A stretch of 64,000 nucleotides of DNA from Albimonas pacifica (GTDB lineage Bacteria; Pseudomonadota; Alphaproteobacteria; Rhodobacterales; Rhodobacteraceae). A program made the position numbers and the translations under genes. The stretch spans positions 62,001 through 126,000 of the forward strand of contig NZ_FOQH01000010.1 in assembly GCF_900113695.1 (NCBI RefSeq), written 5' to 3'. Shown here in pieces: positions 17,548 through 29,055 of this stretch. Positions within the stretch are counted from its first letter, which is position 1; each line of letters opens with the position of its first letter. Below the pieces are notes generated by a model, which ran no database searches, was not told the DNA's origin, and was given only the letters and a program-made list of their open reading frames with translations.

Positions 17548-18516
17548 ATGCCGCTCGATCCCGCCGACCTCGTCGCCGTCCTCGTCTACGACGGCCTGTG
17601 CACCTTCGAATTCGGTCTCGCGGTCGAGGTCTTCGCCCTCGACCGGCCGGAGTTCGAGTTCCCGTGGTATTCCTTCGCCGTCGCCTCCTGCGACGGTCCG
17701 CGGGTGCGCGCGCTGGGCGGGATCACGGTCGAGGCGGACGGCGACCTCTCCGTCCTCTCCCGCGCCCGCACCATCGTCCTGCCCGGCTGGCGCGACCGCG
17801 AGGAACGCCCGCCCGAGGCGCTGCTGGACGCGATCCGCGAGGCTCACGCCCGGGGCGCCCGCCTGGTCTCGATCTGCTCCGGCGTCTTCATCCTCGCCGC
17901 CGCCGGCCTGCTCGACGGCCGCCGCGCCACCACCCACTGGCGCCACCTGCCGGTCCTGCGCCGCCTGCACCCGCAGGTGATCGCGGAGGAAGACGTCCTC
18001 TATGTCGACGAGGGCGAGATCATCTCCTCGGCCGGCTCCTCGGCCGGGATCGACGCCTGCCTGCATCTCGTGCGCCGCGACCACGGCGGCGCGGTCGCCA
18101 ACGCCGTCGCCCGCCGCCTGGTGGCCCCGCCCCACCGCCAGGGCGGCCAGGCGCAATACGTCCCCGCCCCGATCCCCGTCCGCCCCGGCCGCGGCGTCGC
18201 GCGCGCCATGGACTGGGCACGCGCCAACCTCGCCCGTCCCCTCGCGGTCGCCGACCTCGCCCGCGAGGCGGCGATGTCCGAGCGCACCTTCCTGCGCCGC
18301 TTCCGCGACGGCGCGGGCCTGAGCCCCCGCGACTGGCTCGCCGCCGAGCGCGTCGCCCGCGCCCGCGACCTGCTGGAGGCGACCGACCTCCCCCTCGACG
18401 CCATCGCCGGGCAATGCGGCTACGCCTCGCCCGAGACCTTCCGCGCCGCCTTCCGCCGCGCCGTGGGCGCCCCGCCGGCCGCCTGGCGGGCGCGGTTCAG
18501 CCGCCGGGCCGGGTGA
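17548..18516 (+). CDS. ftrA: GlxA/FtrA family transcriptional regulator (DJ-1/PfpI + AraC HTH)
   Basis: This 322-residue regulator has two domains. Residues 8-185 form a DJ-1/PfpI-like sensor domain, with the nucleophile-elbow segment SICSGVFILAAAGLL around 108-122 and ATTHW at 127-131. Residues 215-322 form the AraC double helix-turn-helix (LAVADLAREAAMSERTFLRRF and the second helix LDAIAGQCGYASPETFRAAF). It matches the FtrA subgroup in length and layout. The ATG at 17548 is the first in the frame after the rhodanese promoter. It is divergent from a rhodanese gene, its likely target. The ligand of the sensor domain is not known. Confidence 0.88.
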   Translation: MPLDPADLVAVLVYDGLCTFEFGLAVEVFALDRPEFEFPWYSFAVASCDGPRVRALGGITVEADGDLSVLSRARTIVLPGWRDREERPPEALLDAIREAHARGARLVSICSGVFILAAAGLLDGRRATTHWRHLPVLRRLHPQVIAEEDVLYVDEGEIISSAGSSAGIDACLHLVRRDHGGAVANAVARRLVAPPHRQGGQAQYVPAPIPVRPGRGVARAMDWARANLARPLAVADLAREAAMSERTFLRRFRDGAGLSPRDWLAAERVARARDLLEATDLPLDAIAGQCGYASPETFRAAFRRAVGAPPAAWRARFSRRAG

Positions 18517-18565
18517 CGCGAGCGTCCCCGCGGCGGCGAGACCGCCCTGCGGGCCTGCGGCGGAA

Positions 18566-18620
18566 TTGACGAGCCTTTTGCAAAAAACATGTGGCGCCGC
18601 GGAATCGATTGCTCCACCAT
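18566..18620 (+). promoter_or_regulatory. Possible promoter of the ybjN-proC unit
   Basis: TTGACG at 18566-18571 is followed by an A-rich stretch (TTTTGCAAAAAACATG) in an otherwise G+C-rich gap, and CATATC occurs further down. No perfectly spaced -10 is visible, so exact promoter elements are uncertain. Confidence 0.3.
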
Positions 18621-18722
18621 ATCTCGTAGGGACGCCGCACAGGTTCCCAACAACGACGCATCCTCTCAGCCCCTAGCGGGGGCCACCTCGCAGGGGCTCT
18701 AACGAACGGAGGGGCCAGAGGC

Positions 18723-19226
18723 ATGGACGCGCTCGAGCACGATCTATCCACCGAAGACCTGCACCCGATCGACCTGGTCGAGACGCTCGCCGAGCGCCGC
18801 GAGTGGGAATTCGACCGCGTGGGGCATGACCAGATCGCCATGGCCGTCGAGGGCGCCTGGCGCACCTACTCGGTGAGCCTCGCCTGGTCGGGCTACGACG
18901 ACATGCTGCGGCTGGTGTCGACCTTCGACATGGACCCGCCGAAGGACCGCCTGCCCGAGCTCTACAGGGCGCTCGACAAGGCCAACGACCAGATGTGGGG
19001 CGGGGCCTTCAGCCTGTGGCCCGAGCACAAGCTGATGGTCTACCGCTACGGCCTGGTGATGGCCGGCGGCGGCTGCGCCACGGGCGGGCAGGTCGACGCG
19101 ATGATGCGGGCGGCGATCGAGAACTCCGAACGCTTCTACCCCGCCTTCCAGCTGGTGTGCTGGGGCGGCGCGGGGGCGGACGAGGCTCTGGAAATCGCCA
19201 TCTCCGGAAACTACGGTCGCGCCTGA
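18723..19226 (+). CDS. YbjN domain-containing protein
   Basis: This 167-residue YbjN-family protein resembles the type III secretion chaperone fold. Family segments visible are DLVETLAERREWEFDRVGHDQIAMAV near the start, then WSGYDDMLRLVSTFDMDPP and KANDQMWGGAFSLWPEHKLMVYRYGL. Its role is unresolved; in Rhodobacterales it commonly precedes proC, as here (62 bp apart), so they are probably co-transcribed. A GGAGG sits about 10 bases before the ATG. E. coli YbjN affects motility and stress responses when over-expressed, but no such function can be read from this sequence. Confidence 0.9.
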   Translation: MDALEHDLSTEDLHPIDLVETLAERREWEFDRVGHDQIAMAVEGAWRTYSVSLAWSGYDDMLRLVSTFDMDPPKDRLPELYRALDKANDQMWGGAFSLWPEHKLMVYRYGLVMAGGGCATGGQVDAMMRAAIENSERFYPAFQLVCWGGAGADEALEIAISGNYGRA

Positions 19227-19288
19227 TCCCGCGCGCCGCGCCCTTCCGGCCGGCGCCCCGCGGGGCCCGGCCGGAGAGGGAGAGACCA

Positions 19289-20122
19289 ATGACCGAAGCC
19301 GCCGACCTGACCGCGCTGGCGCCCCGGGGCGTGACCCTGCTGGGCTGCGGCAAGATGGGGGGCGCGATGCTCGAGGGCTGGCTCGCCTCCGGCCTGCCGC
19401 CCGCTTCGGTCACCGTGCTGGATCCCAATCCCTCCGACCGGCTGAAGGCGCTGGCGGGCGAGGGGCTGAAGCTGAACCCGGAGCGCCTGGGCGAGGCCGA
19501 CGTCTGCATCCTGGCGGTGAAGCCGCAGATGATGGGCGAGGCCGCGCCGAAGGTCGCGGGCCTCGCCGCGGGCGGGACGCTTTATGTCTCCATCGCCGCC
19601 GGCACCCCGATCTCCGCTTTCGAGAGGCTGTTCGGCGAGGGCGCGGCCATCGTGCGCGCCATGCCCAACACCCCTGCCGCCGTGGGCCGCGGGATCACCG
19701 CGCTGATCGGCAACGCCAGGGTCTCCGAGGCGCAGATGGAAGCGGCCGAGACGCTGCTCGCCGCGGTCGGCGAGACGGTGCGCCTCGAGGACGAATCGCA
19801 GATGGACGCGGTGACGGCGCTCTCGGGCTCGGGCCCCGCCTACGTCTTCCACCTGATCGAGGCGATGGAGGCCGCGGGCGTCGCCGCCGGCCTGCCGCAG
19901 GATCTCGCCGCGCGGCTGGCCCGCGTCACCGTGCAGGGCGCCGGCGAGCTGGCGCGGCTGTCGCCCGAGGATCCCGCACAGCTTCGCGTCAACGTCACCT
20001 CGCCCGGCGGCACCACCGCCGCGGCGCTCTCGGTGCTGATGGCCGAGGGCGAGGGGCTGACCGAGCTCGCCACCCGCGCCGTCGCCGCCGCCGCCGCCCG
20101 CTCGCGCGAGCTGGCGGGCTGA
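19289..20122 (+). CDS. proC: Pyrroline-5-carboxylate reductase
   Basis: This 277-residue enzyme performs the last step of proline synthesis, NAD(P)H-dependent reduction of pyrroline-5-carboxylate. The Rossmann start LLGCGKMGGAMLEGW, the AVKPQ motif, the RAMPNTPAAVGRGITAL segment and the P5CR signature region SGSGPAYVFHLIEAM followed by VTSPGGTTAAAL are all present. The ATG at 19289 follows a GAGAGGGAGAG ribosome site and gives a standard length. It sits downstream of ybjN. A 14-bp palindrome GGGCCGCGCGGCCC follows the stop and may contribute to termination. Confidence 0.96.
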   Translation: MTEAADLTALAPRGVTLLGCGKMGGAMLEGWLASGLPPASVTVLDPNPSDRLKALAGEGLKLNPERLGEADVCILAVKPQMMGEAAPKVAGLAAGGTLYVSIAAGTPISAFERLFGEGAAIVRAMPNTPAAVGRGITALIGNARVSEAQMEAAETLLAAVGETVRLEDESQMDAVTALSGSGPAYVFHLIEAMEAAGVAAGLPQDLAARLARVTVQGAGELARLSPEDPAQLRVNVTSPGGTTAAALSVLMAEGEGLTELATRAVAAAAARSRELAG

Positions 20123-20534
20123 TCGGGCGGGCCGCGCGGGCCGCGCGGCCCTGCGGGATGACGGGAGAGCCTGATTCCATCCCCCGCGCGCCGCATCGCG
20201 AAGGCTGACCCTGCGGCGCCGGCGCGCAGCCCCTCGCGCCCGAGGGCAGGGTCGCGCCGCCGCGCGCGGACGCACCCGCCCCCGCCCCCGCGTCGCCGCC
20301 TGATCCGCGCCAAGGGTTTGTAAACCTTGACCTTCGCGGCTGCGGGAGCGGCGCGCGTCGGGTCCCGCGCCGCCGCGCGGCGGGGCCTGCCCGGGCGGAA
20401 CGCATGCCTGCGGGATCGAATGGTGCACTGCACAACAACCTTGACTTGTTTTGTGCGTTGCACCATATGGGGGTCATGCAAGGGGCGCGAGCACAGCGCC
20501 CAGACGCGCAGGAAACCGCGAAGGAGCGACCCCG
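20123..20534. other. Gap of 412 bp before the phasin gene
   Basis: The first 280 bases are G+C-rich with no gene. The last 120 bases carry the phasin promoter and operator described separately. I see nothing else in the gap that can be supported. Confidence 0.5.
20422..20469 (+). promoter_or_regulatory. Phasin promoter with PhaR-like operator arms
   Basis: TTGACT at 20441-20446 and CATATG at 20464-20469 are 17 bp apart, a good sigma-70 layout. The -35 box is bracketed by a large inverted repeat: GGTGCACTGCACAA (20422-20435) and TTGTGCGTTGCACC (20451-20464), complementary at 12 of 14 positions. TGC-rich dyads of this kind are bound by the PHB-responsive repressor PhaR in alphaproteobacteria; a repressor here would cover the -35 box and spacer. 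Confidence 0.65.
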
Positions 20535-20990
20535 ATGTTCGACAAGTTCTATGGCTTCGACGCCGAGAAGATGTCCGAGATGTTCAAGACCCAGGACTTC
20601 ACCAAGTTCTTCGAGACGGCCCGGATGCCGATGTTCGACCTGCAGGCCCTGTCGGCCGTCCAGCAGAAGAACATGGAAGCCCTGGTCGAGGCCAACAAGG
20701 CCGCCGCCGCCGGCTACCAGGAGATCTTCAAGCGCCAGGTCGCGCTGTTCGAGGAGACCATGGGCTCGCTGCAGCTCCAGGCCTCCGAGATGAAGATGGA
20801 CCAGCTCTCGGCCGAGGGCGCCCAGCGCCAGGTCGAGCTGATGAAGGCCGGCTACGAGAAGGCGCTCGCCTCGCTCAACGAGCTGGCCGAGACCGCCCAG
20901 AAGGCCAACACCGAGGCTTTCGAGATCCTCCGCGCCCGCATCGAGGCGTCGATCGAGGAGCTGAAGGCGATGTCGGCCACCAAGGCCTGA
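20535..20990 (+). CDS. phaP: Phasin (polyhydroxyalkanoate granule-associated protein)
   Basis: This 151-residue, almost wholly alpha-helical amphipathic protein has the phasin family stretch FDLQALSAVQQKNMEALVEANKAAAAGYQEIFKRQ followed by long heptad-like helices and the tail IEASIEELKAMSATKA. Phasins coat PHB granules and control their number and size, so the organism probably stores PHB, although no synthase is in the window. The start ATG at 20535 is preceded by AAGGAG. The gene stands alone with its own promoter/operator and a strong terminator. Lower G+C at flexible codon positions than in its neighbours fits a highly expressed gene. Confidence 0.93.
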   Translation: MFDKFYGFDAEKMSEMFKTQDFTKFFETARMPMFDLQALSAVQQKNMEALVEANKAAAAGYQEIFKRQVALFEETMGSLQLQASEMKMDQLSAEGAQRQVELMKAGYEKALASLNELAETAQKANTEAFEILRARIEASIEELKAMSATKA

Positions 20991-21051
20991 GCCTCGGATC
21001 GGAATTCGACGGGCGGCGACCGTCCCTCCCTGAGCCGCCGCCCGCGCACTG

Positions 21052-21082
21052 GCCGCCCGCAGAACTCTGCGGGCGGCTTTTT
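21052..21082 (+). terminator. Rho-independent terminator of the phasin gene
   Basis: Perfect 11-bp stem GCCGCCCGCAG / CTGCGGGCGGC with loop AACT, followed directly by TTTTT at 21078-21082. It is the clearest intrinsic terminator in the window. Confidence 0.92.
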
Positions 21083-21160
21083 CATGCGCCCGGACCCCGC
21101 CCGGCCGCTTGAGCCCTGCGGGCGCGCCTGCGACAACGGCCCTCCAGACCCGGAGGCCCC

Positions 21161-21520
21161 ATGTCGACCCAGCCCGACCCCCTCTCCCCCGAAATCGGCT
21201 TCGACGACTTCCTGAAAGTCGACATCCGCGCCGGGCGCATCGTGCGCGCCGAGCCGTTCCCCGAGGCGCGCAAGCCCGCCATCAAGCTCTGGGTGGACTT
21301 CGGCCCCGAGATCGGGGAGCGGAAGAGCTCCGCCCAGCTCACCGCGCATTACACGCCGGAAAGCCTGGTCGGACGGATGGTGATGGGGGTGGTGAACTTC
21401 CCCCCGCGCCAGATCGGGCCGGTGCGCTCCGAGGTGCTGGTGCTGGGCGCCTACGACGACCGCGGCGTGGTGCTGATCGCGCCGGACAAGGACGTGCCGC
21501 CGGGCGCGCGGATGTGCTGA
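21161..21520 (+). CDS. csaA: CsaA-type tRNA-binding protein
   Basis: This 119-residue protein has the EMAP/Trbp111 tRNA-binding OB fold, recognised from FLKVDIRAGRIVRAEPFPEARKPAIKLWVDFG, the SSAQLTAHY segment, and VVNFPPRQIGPVRSEVLVLGA. CsaA binds tRNA or acts as a secretion chaperone in Bacillus; its job in alphaproteobacteria is less clear. The start at 21161 gives the typical length. The gene is downstream of the phasin terminator and upstream of aconitase, separated from it by a repeat-containing gap. Confidence 0.92.
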   Translation: MSTQPDPLSPEIGFDDFLKVDIRAGRIVRAEPFPEARKPAIKLWVDFGPEIGERKSSAQLTAHYTPESLVGRMVMGVVNFPPRQIGPVRSEVLVLGAYDDRGVVLIAPDKDVPPGARMC

Positions 21521-21886
21521 GCCTGACCGCCTGAGCCCGGGCGCGGGCGCCCCAGCGCGTCCGCTGCGCGGCCGCGGCTGGCCCGCCCTGCGCCCCCATC
21601 GCGGCCCCGTGCGGATCCCGCCCGCCTCGACGGGGACGGAGGGCGGGGCGGATGCGTCCGCGCAGCGGGCGCGACGGGCCGCCCCCGTCCCGGGCGCCGC
21701 GCCGGCCGGTCCGCGCAAACCGCATACAATTGCATACAGACGTTGCAATGCGGGGCGAATGCGCGTATGGCTTCCCCTACCAAGCCGGATTGCCAGGCCC
21801 CGGCTGCGCGCGACCGAGTCCCCGACGGGCCAGCCGCCCGCCAGGGGAGACGTCTCTGCGCGCAGCCCGCGTCAAAGGAGACGAAC
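21521..21886. other. Gap of 366 bp upstream of aconitase with an inverted pair of repeats
   Basis: The gap holds a 54-bp repeat (21542-21595) and, about 60 bp on, a diverged inverted copy (about 21640-21700). Next comes the least G+C-rich part, with a direct repeat GCATACA at about 21721-21742 and CATACAAT-like sequence that may hold the aconitase promoter. No gene is supported here. Confidence 0.5.
21542..21595. repeat. 54-bp intergenic repeat, copy 1
   Basis: This stretch begins CGCGGGCGCCCC and contains GCGCGTCCGCTGCGCGGCCG. It matches 24711-24764 at about 49 of 54 positions. Both copies lie downstream of a gene's stop, flanking the aconitase gene. A diverged inverted copy is at about 21640-21700. 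Confidence 0.6.
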
Positions 21887-24634
<2,748 letters not shown>

Positions 24635-24658
24635 TCGATCGGCCTTCGGGTCTGGAAG

Positions 24659-24688
24659 GGGCCGCCTCCGCACGGGGGCGGCCCTTTT
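24659..24688 (+). terminator. Rho-independent terminator of acnA
   Basis: Stem GGGCCGCC (24659-24666) pairs with GGCGGCCC (24677-24684) around a ten-base loop and is followed by TTTT at 24685-24688, starting 24 bases after the acnA stop. Confidence 0.85.
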
Positions 24689-24710
24689 CGCATGCCGGCG
24701 GGCGCGGGGA

Positions 24711-24764
24711 CGCGGGCGCCCCGGCGCGTCCGCTGCGCGGCCGCGACCGCCCCGCCCTGCGTCC
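24711..24764. repeat. 54-bp intergenic repeat, copy 2
   Basis: Second copy of the repeat at 21542-21595, in the same orientation, directly beyond the acnA terminator. It differs at about five positions clustered in the middle (GACCGC against GGCTGG). Confidence 0.6.
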
Positions 24765-24852
24765 CCGTCGACGGCGACGGGCGCGCCCGGGGGGGCCGCG
24801 TTAGCAGGTTCTTCACCCCGGCCGGCGATGACGGGCGCGAACTGCGCCGGAT

Positions 24853-25308
24853 ATGCCGATGCCCCGAGTCGTCCCTGTCCCCCTCCCCGATCCCGCCGCG
24901 CGGGCCGCCCCGGCCAGCGCCGCCCCGCACGCCATGGCGCCCGCCCCGGCGCCGGCCGTCGGCGGGACGCCCGCCGGCGCCCCGCCCGCGCGCGCCGCGG
25001 CCTGGCTGGGGCTGGCGGCGCTGGGGCTGGCCGCGGGCCTGGGCGGGCCGGCCGCGGCGCTGATCGCCGCCCGCGCCGGGGCCGAGGCGCCCGCCGGCGC
25101 CCCCCTGCTCGCGGTCGCCCCGCCCTGGGTCGACCTCGACGCCCTCCTCGCGCGCGCCGGGGGGCGGGCGATCGCGCCCTTCCCCGCCCCGATGGCGGCC
25201 CTCGCCGCAGGACCCGGCCCCGACTTCGCCCATCGGCTGAGGGCGGCGGGCGCCTGGCTCGTCCTCGACGGCCGACGGCTGGCCGAAATCTGCGGAGCTT
25301 CCGGATGA
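24853..25308 (+). CDS. Small single-pass membrane protein of unknown function
   Basis: This 151-residue protein has a proline/alanine-rich N-terminus, one hydrophobic helix at about residues 48-72, and a conserved-looking C-terminal part: [20 protein letters not shown], then [13 protein letters not shown], then [18 protein letters not shown] recall similar small proteins in Rhodobacterales but know no function. Its stop overlaps the chemoreceptor's ATG by four bases (ATGA), so the two are made together and the protein may be a partner of the receptor; that is inference. The ATG at 24853 is the first good start after the acnA terminator and repeat. Confidence 0.7.
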   Translation: MPMPRVVPVPLPDPAARAAPASAAPHAMAPAPAPAVGGTPAGAPPARAAAWLGLAALGLAAGLGGPAAALIAARAGAEAPAGAPLLAVAPPWVDLDALLARAGGRAIAPFPAPMAALAAGPGPDFAHRLRAAGAWLVLDGRRLAEICGASG

Positions 25309-27053
25309 CCCGACCCCCCGCCCCGACCGCCGCGCAGGCGGCCGCCTTCGCGATCCCCTTCCTCGCCGGCGAGGGAGGGCTTGCCGAAAGCCGCCGCCGC
25401 ATGGCGCGCGCGCTCGGCTGGTTCAACTGGATGCACCTGCCGGTGCTCTCGGCGATCATGCTCGCGACCGGCGGGCCGGCGCTGTGGATCGCGGGCCTGT
25501 CGCTGGCGCTGTGCCTGCTGGCCGAGGGCGTGGCCCGCGCCGACGCGCGCCTCGGCCGCATCGCCCTGGCGACGGCGCTGATCGGCCAGTCCGCGCTGTT
25601 CGTCGGCGGTCTCGCCGGACACCCCTGGCAGGTCGACGCCCACCTGTATTTCTTCGCCGTGCTCGCCTTCGTCGGCGCGATGACCGACCTGACCGCGCTG
25701 CTGGCCGCGGCCGGGGCCATCGCGCTCCACCACCTGTCGCTGAGCGTCGCCGTGCCCGCGCTGCTGTTCCCCGGCGGCGGCGACCTCTCCCGCACCCTGT
25801 TCCACGCCTGGGTCGTGGCGCTGGAGACGGCGCTGCTCTCTGTGATGGCGCAGGAGCAGGTGCGCCTCGACCGGGCCTCCGCCGCCGCGCAGGAGCACGC
25901 CCGCGCCGAGGCCGAGGCCGCCCGCGACGCCCAGGCCGAGCGGCTGCAGGCCGAGCGCGACGACCAGGCGCGCCGCGAGCGCACCGCCGCGATGATGGAC
26001 CGCCTGTTCCGCGAGCTGGTGGACCAGGGCGTGGCCGGCGACTTCTCCGGCCGCATCGCCGAGCGGATCGAGGAGCCCGTCCTGCAGCGCCTCGCCGACG
26101 GTCTGAACCGGCTCTATGGCGAGCTCGACCAGGTCTTCGACGAGCTGGAGACGCGCCTGGGCGCGCTGGCCGACGGCGACCTGACCGCGAAGCGCGGCGC
26201 GGCCCGCGTCGGCCGCTTCGGCGTGATCCAGTCCCGTCTGGGCCGCACCGCGGAGCAGCTCGCGGAACTGGCGGGGGGCATCGCCTCGGCGGTGGATCGG
26301 GCGCGCGCGGCCTCCGACGACATCGAGCGCAGCGCCGACGCGGTGGCCGGCCGGGCCGAGAGCCAGGCCGCCTCGCTGGAGGAGACCGCCGCGACGATGG
26401 AGGAGATCTCCTCGACCGTCGCCTCCTCCGCCGAGCGCCTGGGCGAGGCGGAGGCGCTCGCCGCCGAGATCACCCGGCGCACCGCCACCGGCGAGGGCGC
26501 GGCGCGCGAGGCGGTCTCGGCCGTGGGCCGGATCGAGGAGAGCGCCTCGAAGATCTCCGACATCATCTCGGTGATCGATTCGATCGCCTTCCAGACCAAC
26601 CTCCTGGCCCTGAACGCGGCGGTCGAGGCCGCCCGCGCGGGCGAGGCCGGCAAGGGCTTCGCCGTCGTCGCCGCCGAGGTGCGCACGCTCGCGCAGCGCA
26701 GCTCGGACGCCGCCAAGGACATCGCCGGCCTGATCCAGGAGAGCGCGGGCCACGTCGGCGAGGGCGTGCGCCTGGTGCAGCGGACCGGCGAATCGCTGGG
26801 CCAGATCACCGGCGGGATCGACGACCTGGCCCGGGTGATCGGCGCCATCGCCACCGCCGGGCGCGAGCAGTCGCAGGGCGTCTCCGAGGTCAACGTGGCG
26901 GTCAGCCAGCTCGACGGCGCCACGCAGGAGAACGCCGCCGCCGCCGAGCGCGCCGCCTCCGCCGTGCGCGAGCTGCGCGCCGAGATCGCCGAGCTTTCCG
27001 ACCTGGTCGGCCGCTTCGTCTTCGAGGCCGACCGCGGCCGCCGCGCCGCCTGA
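25305..27053 (+). CDS. Methyl-accepting chemotaxis protein with polytopic N-terminus
   Basis: This 582-residue chemoreceptor has no periplasmic ligand domain between two helices. Instead, residues 35-185 form about six membrane helices with the stretch [21 protein letters not shown] and a later [18 protein letters not shown] coiled linker rich in Ala/Glu/Arg and a HAMP-like part follow, then the MCP signalling domain with its hairpin tip [39 protein letters not shown]. Potential methylation pairs flank the tip. It should pass a membrane-sensed signal to CheA/CheW. No che genes are near. The ATG at 25305 overlaps the preceding gene by four bases. Confidence 0.92.
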   Translation: MTRPPAPTAAQAAAFAIPFLAGEGGLAESRRRMARALGWFNWMHLPVLSAIMLATGGPALWIAGLSLALCLLAEGVARADARLGRIALATALIGQSALFVGGLAGHPWQVDAHLYFFAVLAFVGAMTDLTALLAAAGAIALHHLSLSVAVPALLFPGGGDLSRTLFHAWVVALETALLSVMAQEQVRLDRASAAAQEHARAEAEAARDAQAERLQAERDDQARRERTAAMMDRLFRELVDQGVAGDFSGRIAERIEEPVLQRLADGLNRLYGELDQVFDELETRLGALADGDLTAKRGAARVGRFGVIQSRLGRTAEQLAELAGGIASAVDRARAASDDIERSADAVAGRAESQAASLEETAATMEEISSTVASSAERLGEAEALAAEITRRTATGEGAAREAVSAVGRIEESASKISDIISVIDSIAFQTNLLALNAAVEAARAGEAGKGFAVVAAEVRTLAQRSSDAAKDIAGLIQESAGHVGEGVRLVQRTGESLGQITGGIDDLARVIGAIATAGREQSQGVSEVNVAVSQLDGATQENAAAAERAASAVRELRAEIAELSDLVGRFVFEADRGRRAA

Positions 27054-27600
27054 CCCCATCGCCGCCGCCCCCCCGCCGGGGCGGCCGCCGCCTTCCGAGC
27101 TGCGCAAGATCTGGCGGAGCGGGTCGCTTGCGACGGCCCTCGCGCCAGGCCCTCTCTCGAGGCGGCGGCGACGGAGCGGTCCAAGGCGCCCGCTGCGCCT
27201 CCACGGCCCAAGGCGCGCGCTGCGCCTGCGCGGCCCGAGGCGCGCGCTGCGTCTCAGCGGTCCCGGGCGGCCGCCGGCGTCGGCCGCCGGGGCAGGCCGC
27301 CGGCACGGCCGCCCGAGGGGCCTCGGGCCCCGCCATTGCGCGCCGGTCCTCGGGGACCGGCGGCGCCCGAGATCATCCGTCGCCCTTGCGGGCGGCCCCT
27401 GCCGGGACGCGCCCGGCGCGCCGTTCGCGCGGCCGCCGCCGCCCGGCGCGCGCCGGGCGCGCCTTGCGCCGCAGAATTCGCTGGATCGCGCGCCGGGGTC
27501 GATGACAGGATGACGACACCGCCCCCTCCGGGCCCGTGCCGCGACGCACGCCGGAGCCCCGGCGCAAGTCGATGAAGGAGACGCCGACGCAGGAGCCCAG
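27054..27600. other. Gap of 547 bp with a 27-bp tandem triplet and a long inverted repeat
   Basis: There is no gene between the chemoreceptor and usg. The gap contains three 27-bp tandem units (27177-27257). It also has a 14-bp perfect inverted repeat, CGCGCCCGGCGCGC (27408-27421) with its complement at 27448-27461. The remaining sequence is low-complexity G/C. A usg promoter is not obvious. Confidence 0.5.
27177..27257. repeat. Three tandem 27-bp units
   Basis: Units start at 27177, 27204 and 27231. Each has the form CGG(T/C)CC(A/G)AGGCGC followed by (C/G)CGCTGCG(C/T)CT and a short variable end. The period is a multiple of three, but no start codon, ribosome site or sensible product is associated. 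Confidence 0.7.
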
Positions 27601-27879
27601 ATGACGCCAAAGGTCGATCCCGACTTCCGCCGCCAGCTCGAAGGCTGGTCGCTCGCCACCGCCGAGATCTACTACCGCATGCCCGACGCGCGGTCCCTGA
27701 TCCAGACCTACCTCTGGCAGGACTACGATCTCGCCCCCGACTTCCCGCGCCTGAGGGAGTTCCTCGACTTCTGGACGCGGGAGCTGGACGGCCCCCTCCA
27801 CTCCGTCCGCCTGTCTCACGCCCGCCTCCTCGGCCCGCGCGAGGTCCGTTACCGAAACCACGAGATCGTGCTGCACTGA
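27601..27879 (+). CDS. usg: Usg family protein
   Basis: This 92-residue protein strongly resembles alphaproteobacterial Usg: DPDFRRQLEGWSLATAEIYYRMPD, then WQDYDLAPDFPRLREFLDFW, then GPLHSVRLSHARLL. The family was once noted near trpF, but its biochemical role is unknown. The length matches the family (about 90 residues) and the ATG at 27601 is the only good start. It is a single-gene unit here, away from trp genes. Confidence 0.9.
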   Translation: MTPKVDPDFRRQLEGWSLATAEIYYRMPDARSLIQTYLWQDYDLAPDFPRLREFLDFWTRELDGPLHSVRLSHARLLGPREVRYRNHEIVLH

Positions 27880-28039
27880 CGCCCCGCCGGCGCGCCGCCG
27901 GGCCCGGGGCGCAGGGCCCCGGACCGCCCTGCTGCGCGCCGGCGCCCCGATCCGCGCTCGCACGCCCTCTCGCAGGGTTGACTCGCCGCCCTCCGCCGGC
28001 AGGTCTACGGTCACGCCCGTGTCCCACCGGAGGTTCCGA

Positions 28040-28861
<822 letters not shown>

Positions 28862-28903
28862 GCGCCGGCGCCGCGACGCCCTCCCCCCGCGCGCGACGGA
28901 CAA

Positions 28904-28951
28904 GCCCGCCCGCAGGGCGCCTCCGGGCCCGGAGGCACCCTGCGGGCGGGC
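28904..28951. terminator. 48-bp near-perfect palindrome between converging genes
   Basis: The arms, each 24 bases, run GCCCGCCCGCAGGG outward to CCTCCGGG at the centre and match except for one pair (28918/28937), with no loop. It starts 42 bases after the DUF1223 stop and ends about 105 bases before the acyltransferase stop. A bidirectional terminator or REP-like element fits. Its right half recurs at 32357-32388. Confidence 0.6.
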
Positions 28952-29055
28952 CTGGCGGGGCCGCGCCTGACCCTGATCCTGGCCGGGGCGCGGTCCGGGG
29001 CAGGAGCCGGCGGCCCCTCCGCCGCGGCGCGCTTGGCGCGCCCGGGAAGCGGCGG

